Shown: positions 12,484 to 15,240 of the stretch, piece by piece
Layout: every line of letters begins with the position of its first letter
Position numbering within the stretch: position 1 is the first letter of the stretch
DNA from: an uncultured Clostridium sp.
GTDB lineage: Bacteria; Bacillota_I; Bacilli_A; RF39; UBA660
Assembly: GCA_945788325.1 (NCBI GenBank)
Contig: CALZLL010000017.1
Coordinates: 1-15,240, forward strand
DNA length: 15,240 nucleotides
Reading direction: 5' to 3'
Notes under the pieces: model-generated
What the model saw: only the letters and a program-made list of their open reading frames with translations
What the model was told of the DNA's origin: nothing
The model's database searches: none
Position numbers and translations under genes: made by a program

Positions 12484-13509
12484 ATGATATTAAATATTTT
12501 ATTATTAGTTATATTAATTTTATTAAATGGTATTTTATCATCAAGTGAACTTGCATTCTTATCAATAGAAAAATTTGAACTTGATAAGATGGTAAGAAAA
12601 AGAAAGAAAAATGCTAAAAAGATAAGAAAGGTATTAGAAGACCCAAGTAATTTTTTATCAACCATTCAAGTTGGTATAACATTAGCAGGTTTTTTATCTA
12701 GTGCTTTTGCAGCATCAACTTTTGCTGAAAAAATAATGGAAACTGGTTTTAGAATCATTAGTACTGGTTTTACTCATGCTTTTTTAGTCGTTATCATAAC
12801 GGTTATTTTATCATATTTTACGCTTGTGTTTGGAGAACTTGTTCCAAAGAAAATAGCCCTTGCTAATCCTTTTAAAGTAGCTAGTTTTTCTGTTTCTTTA
12901 ATAAATGTAATGCAAGTTATATTCTTTCCTTTAATAAAGCTTTTATCAGCTTCTACAAACCTTATTTGTAAGGTTCTTAAGATAGAGGAAAAGGAAGAAG
13001 ATTTTACTGAAGAAGATATTAAAAGAATAATACTTACCGGTACTAGGGATGGAATAATAGAGAAAAAAGAACAAGAATACATATTTAATATATTCAAATT
13101 TAATGATACAACCGTTGATAAGGTAATGACACCTAAGGAAGATTGTGAATTAATAAACGTTAATACTAAATTTGGAACTTTACTTAAAAAACTTAAAAAA
13201 ACTAAGTTTACTAGGTATCCTGTATATGATGGAGATACTAATAACATAATTGGTATATTTAATGTTAAAGATTATATTATGTATAAAAAAGATAATGATG
13301 ACTTTAATTTAAGAAACCTTTTATTTAAAGTAAAAAAATTTAATTATGATGAAAAAATAGATGATGTTTTTGCAACCATGCAAAAAGAACATATTCAAAT
13401 GGCTATTGTTATTAAAGATAAGAAGTTTATTGGCGTAGTGACTTTAGAAGATGCTGTTGAAGAAATTCTTGGAAACATATATGATGAATATGATGAAGAT
13501 GACGAATAG
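12484..13509 (+). CDS. CNNM/HlyC-CorC family membrane protein with CBS pair
   Basis: A 341-aa protein: a CNNM (DUF21) transmembrane domain over about residues 1-165, with the conserved LNGILSSSELAFLSI start, the TIQVGITLAGFLSSAF segment and the ELVPKKIAL motif; then a cytoplasmic part with the DGIIEKKEQEYIFNIF linker and VDKVMTP leading into two CBS domains (about 215-335). Relatives are linked to magnesium transport or efflux, with CBS domains sensing nucleotide. It ends in an acidic tail (DEYDEDDE) where most relatives have a further CorC_HlyC domain. That end looks genuine because the terminator overlaps the stop. SD-like GAGGTG (12469-12474) and AGAGG (12477-12481) both precede the ATG. 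Confidence 0.88.
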   Translation: MILNILLLVILILLNGILSSSELAFLSIEKFELDKMVRKRKKNAKKIRKVLEDPSNFLSTIQVGITLAGFLSSAFAASTFAEKIMETGFRIISTGFTHAFLVVIITVILSYFTLVFGELVPKKIALANPFKVASFSVSLINVMQVIFFPLIKLLSASTNLICKVLKIEEKEEDFTEEDIKRIILTGTRDGIIEKKEQEYIFNIFKFNDTTVDKVMTPKEDCELINVNTKFGTLLKKLKKTKFTRYPVYDGDTNNIIGIFNVKDYIMYKKDNDDFNLRNLLFKVKKFNYDEKIDDVFATMQKEHIQMAIVIKDKKFIGVVTLEDAVEEILGNIYDEYDEDDE

Positions 13510-13520
13510 TCATCTTTTTT
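13496..13520 (+). terminator. Terminator of the CNNM-type gene
   Basis: An 8-bp stem (13496-13503 with 13509-13516), 5-nt loop, T6 (13515-13520). The TAG stop falls at the stem-loop border. Confidence 0.85.
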
Positions 13521-13539
13521 AGTTGCTGGCCCATACACT
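13510..13539 (+). promoter_or_regulatory. Sigma-E-like sporulation promoter of the cotJ operon
   Basis: TCATCTT (13510-13516), 15-bp spacer, CATACACT (13532-13539). This fits the known Bacillus sigma-E pattern (about TCATATT, 14-15 bp, CATACAnT) with one mismatch in the -35. The start would be near 13546, leaving room for the ribosome-binding site at 13567-13571. A TATAAT at 13555-13560 would start transcription inside that site, so it is less suitable. Confidence 0.55.
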
Positions 13540-13570
13540 AAAGCCTTGGATGTATATAATATGCTGAGAG

Positions 13571-14095
13571 GTGATTAAAATTAAAGAATATTATTCAAAC
13601 TATGACTTAGATGATGTTTTTGTTAGAACTTTTATGATGCCGGCAGTAATGCCTAAAAATTCAAATAATATAACTCAAATGAATATGCTAAATAACGTTC
13701 AAAATGGAATTCAAAATAATAATAATTTAAATATGGTAAATAGTAGTAAGTTCCTTTCCCCACAAGAAGGCTTTTTAAGAGGAAACATGGAAATATCAAG
13801 TTATATTCCTTATAAAAACATGACTTATCTAAGACCATCTATAAATAACGAAAAAACGCGTGATTTATACAAATTACAAGAAATGGCTTTTGCAGCTCAT
13901 GATTTGAATTTATACTTAGATACTCATCCAAATGATTCTAATGCCATTAGATTATATAATGAGTATAATAAAAAGGAACAAATGCTTAATGATACTTATG
14001 AAAGGAAATATGGACCAGTTGATTTATCCGATAATGAGGGTCTTAGTATGACTCCTTGGACATGGATAAAAGAACCTTGGCCATGGAATGAGTAG
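13571..14095 (+). CDS. CotJA/CotJB-like spore coat protein, apparent fusion
   Basis: A 174-aa protein. The C-terminal part (about 95-174) is CotJB-like: LNLYLDTHPNDSNAIRLYNEY, then KYGPVDL and the Trp-rich end PWTWIKEPWPWNE. The middle (about 57-85) has FLSPQEGFLRGNM and YIPY, which resembles the CotJA core (PPEEALxxGTxFPELYxPY). The first 55 residues are Asn/Met rich and unassigned. CotJA, B and C are normally three genes; here A-like and B-like parts share one frame. The start is uncertain: the GTG at 13571 overlaps the AGAGG site, while an in-frame ATT lies at 13580, 8 nt after it. It is followed 11 nt later by cotJC, and a sigma-E-like promoter precedes it, fitting mother-cell expression. 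Confidence 0.75.
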   Translation: MIKIKEYYSNYDLDDVFVRTFMMPAVMPKNSNNITQMNMLNNVQNGIQNNNNLNMVNSSKFLSPQEGFLRGNMEISSYIPYKNMTYLRPSINNEKTRDLYKLQEMAFAAHDLNLYLDTHPNDSNAIRLYNEYNKKEQMLNDTYERKYGPVDLSDNEGLSMTPWTWIKEPWPWNE

Positions 14096-14106
14096 GGGGA
14101 TAAATT

Positions 14107-14670
14107 ATGTGGAAATATTCTAAAAAATTACAATATCCAATTAATATAAAAAGAAAAAATTTAAAAATGGCAAAAGCTATTATAAGTCAGTATGGTGGTG
14201 CTCAAGGAGAGCTTGGTGCAGCTTTAAGATACTTAAACCAACGATATACTATGCCGGATGAAAAAGGTAGAGCTTTATTAAATGATATAGGAACTGAAGA
14301 ATTAGCACATGTAGAGATGGTATGTACGATGGTATATCAAATGTTAAAAGGTGCTACTTTTGAAGAACTAAAAGAAGCCGGATTAGAAGGACAATACACT
14401 GAACATGGTTTGGCTTTGTTTCCAAATGATGCAAATGGAATTCCATGGACAGCAGCTTACATTTCTACAACAGGAGATCCAGTTGCAGACTTAGAAGAAG
14501 ATTTAGCAGCTGAACAAAAGGCTAGAGCTGTTTATGAACATTTAATAGACTTATCAGATGACCCTGATGTTACAGGTCCATTATTATGGCTTAGACAAAG
14601 AGAAATAGTACATTATAATCGTTTTAAAGAGTTAGCAGATGAGTATAAAGCTAAATATTATTATAAATAA
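14107..14670 (+). CDS. cotJC: CotJC, manganese-catalase-like spore coat protein
   Basis: A 187-aa protein, the usual CotJC length. It begins MWKYSKKLQYPI and has QYGGAQGELGAALRYL, then GTEELAHVEM (E65, H68) and EIVHYNRF (E166, H169), the ferritin-like di-metal ligands of the manganese catalase family, with another Glu near 35. CotJC is placed in the inner spore coat and may protect against peroxide (family knowledge). AGGGGGA at 14094-14100 overlaps the upstream stop codon, so translation is coupled to the CotJA/B-like gene. A strong terminator follows. Confidence 0.94.
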   Translation: MWKYSKKLQYPINIKRKNLKMAKAIISQYGGAQGELGAALRYLNQRYTMPDEKGRALLNDIGTEELAHVEMVCTMVYQMLKGATFEELKEAGLEGQYTEHGLALFPNDANGIPWTAAYISTTGDPVADLEEDLAAEQKARAVYEHLIDLSDDPDVTGPLLWLRQREIVHYNRFKELADEYKAKYYYK

Positions 14671-14676
14671 TTAATT

Positions 14677-14705
14677 GCTTACGAGTTATTCGTAGGCTTT
14701 TTTTT
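14677..14705 (+). terminator. Terminator of the cotJ operon
   Basis: An 8-bp stem (14677-14684 with 14690-14697, one U-G pair), 5-nt loop, T8 tail (14698-14705). Confidence 0.9.
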
Positions 14706-14708
14706 ACG

Positions 14709-14717
14709 TGTTATAAT
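14709..14717 (+). promoter_or_regulatory. Extended -10 upstream of the GNAT remnant
   Basis: TGTTATAAT matches the extended -10. The predicted start (about 14724) lies almost at the first readable codon, so any original leader and N-terminus seem lost. Confidence 0.4.
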
Positions 14718-14726
14718 AATTTTGGT

Positions 14727-15107
14727 GGTTATATAAAATCTAAAAATCCTTATTTAAAATATGTTAAAGTTGATAAAAATAACATTAATATTGCATTTAA
14801 TATACAAAGAAAAATTAATTTGAATAAACCAGAAAAATCTTCTTTTATAGTCTTTTGTGGTTATAATCCTATTGGAATAACTGGTACTTATGTTGAAAGT
14901 ATAGATGATGAAACAATATGGTTAGATTGGTATAGAGTGCTTGAAAAATATTGAAGAAAAGGATTTGGAAAAGATATTTTAGAAGACACAGAAACTAAAA
15001 AATATAATACAATTATTTATACATACAATTTAAAGAAAACTAATTATACAAAACCATGGAATAATAAATTTTTAGGATTAAATGAATATTATGAAAATTG
15101 TAAATAA
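14727..15107 (+). pseudogene. GNAT acetyltransferase, truncated and with in-frame TGA
   Basis: A continuous frame runs to TAA at 15105-15107 except for one TGA at 14952-14954. The part before the TGA has FIVFCGYNPIGITGTY and TIWLDWYRVLEKY; the part after reads RKGFGKDIL. Together these are the core of a GNAT N-acetyltransferase, with the acetyl-CoA loop R-K-G-F-G-K. Relatives commonly have Trp just before this loop (YWRKG), exactly where the TGA stands, so a TGG-to-TGA change is likely. No ATG, GTG or TTG suits the start and the N-terminal part of the fold is missing. The intact frame after the TGA suggests recent decay, or read-through. Confidence 0.6.
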
Positions 15108-15137
15108 TATATATATGATATTTTATATTTAAATTAG

Positions 15138-15168
15138 AACACTTACTAATAAAACTGTAAGTGTTTTT
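15138..15168 (+). terminator. Terminator after the GNAT remnant
   Basis: A perfect 9-bp stem (15138-15146 with 15157-15165), 10-nt loop, T5 (15164-15168). The minus strand has a weaker T-rich tail, so it could also serve the convergent gene. Confidence 0.8.
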
Positions 15169-15179
15169 AATAATATTTA

Positions 15180-15240
15180 TTATATTTCGTATGTGGATAG
15201 ATTTACTATAATATCATAATCTAAATTTTCTATTTCACCT
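15180..15240 (-). CDS. C-terminal end of a minus-strand gene (partial)
   Basis: An open minus-strand frame enters from the right edge and ends at TAA (15182-15180), giving 19 visible residues ending VNLSTYEI. The convergent position behind a terminator supports it, but it is too short to identify. Confidence 0.4.
   Translation of the reverse strand, partial: GEIENLDYDIIVNLSTYEI

Noticed and set aside
13555..13560. TATAAT as sigma-A promoter for the cotJ operon
   Set aside because: Transcription would start inside the ribosome-binding site and no -35 lies at the right distance. The sigma-E-like signal fits better.
1..15240. CRISPR arrays, complete insertion sequences, rRNA genes
   Set aside because: No regularly spaced repeats, transposase frames or rRNA-like sequence were seen.

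Overview
This is an AT-rich window (I judge well under 35% GC by eye) from a low-GC Firmicute of the Bacilli/Mollicutes-like side. The support is gene content (Tex, family I pyrophosphatase, CNNM/HlyC-type protein, CotJ spore-coat genes), many consensus sigma-A promoters with an extended -10, strong Shine-Dalgarno sites and U-tailed terminators. TGG is used freely for Trp. TGA ends one clear gene (the YgjV-like one), so a standard bacterial code is the simplest reading. I cannot name the species.

Layout. 1-234: end of a tRNA-Val and a complete tRNA-Lys, with promoter and terminator. 235-2103: a non-coding stretch with a 21-bp tandem repeat, an unrecognised 377-aa protein flanked by a duplicated promoter fragment, and a small two-helix membrane protein. 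2204-4360: tex, convergent with a lipoprotein gene (4366-4893) whose promoter is back to back with that of a DHH/DHHA1 phosphoesterase (5023-6144). 6246-7896: a three-gene unit with pyrophosphatase, a membrane-anchored metallo-beta-lactamase-fold protein and a small membrane protein. 8034-8341: a compact two-RNA locus that looks like a type I toxin-antitoxin module. 8385-10252: rhomboid protease, a hypoxanthine/uracil-DNA-glycosylase-like gene on the minus strand, and an extracytoplasmic thioredoxin-like protein. 10229-10613: a broken minus-strand gene with a collagen-like start. 10864-11800: an unrecognised 266-aa protein whose 3' end runs into a degenerate inverted copy of the neighbouring tRNA-Gly. 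11875-13509: a YgjV-like membrane protein and a CNNM/CBS protein, divergent. 13510-14705: a spore-coat operon (CotJA/CotJB-like fusion plus CotJC) behind a sigma-E-like promoter. 14709-15240: a GNAT gene with an in-frame TGA, then the tail of a minus-strand gene.

Most of this is housekeeping or cell-envelope content in short transcription units. Two parts stand out. The 8.03-8.34 kb locus has convergent promoters, a Shine-Dalgarno that can be masked by the 5' leader, a short hydrophobic reading frame interrupted only at an A6 run, an antisense RNA ending in a strong terminator inside that frame, and 29-nt inverted repeats that allow 5'-3' fold-back of the sense RNA. The cotJ operon carries a near-consensus sporulation promoter. 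Together with a decayed collagen-like gene it suggests a lineage that sporulates or recently did.
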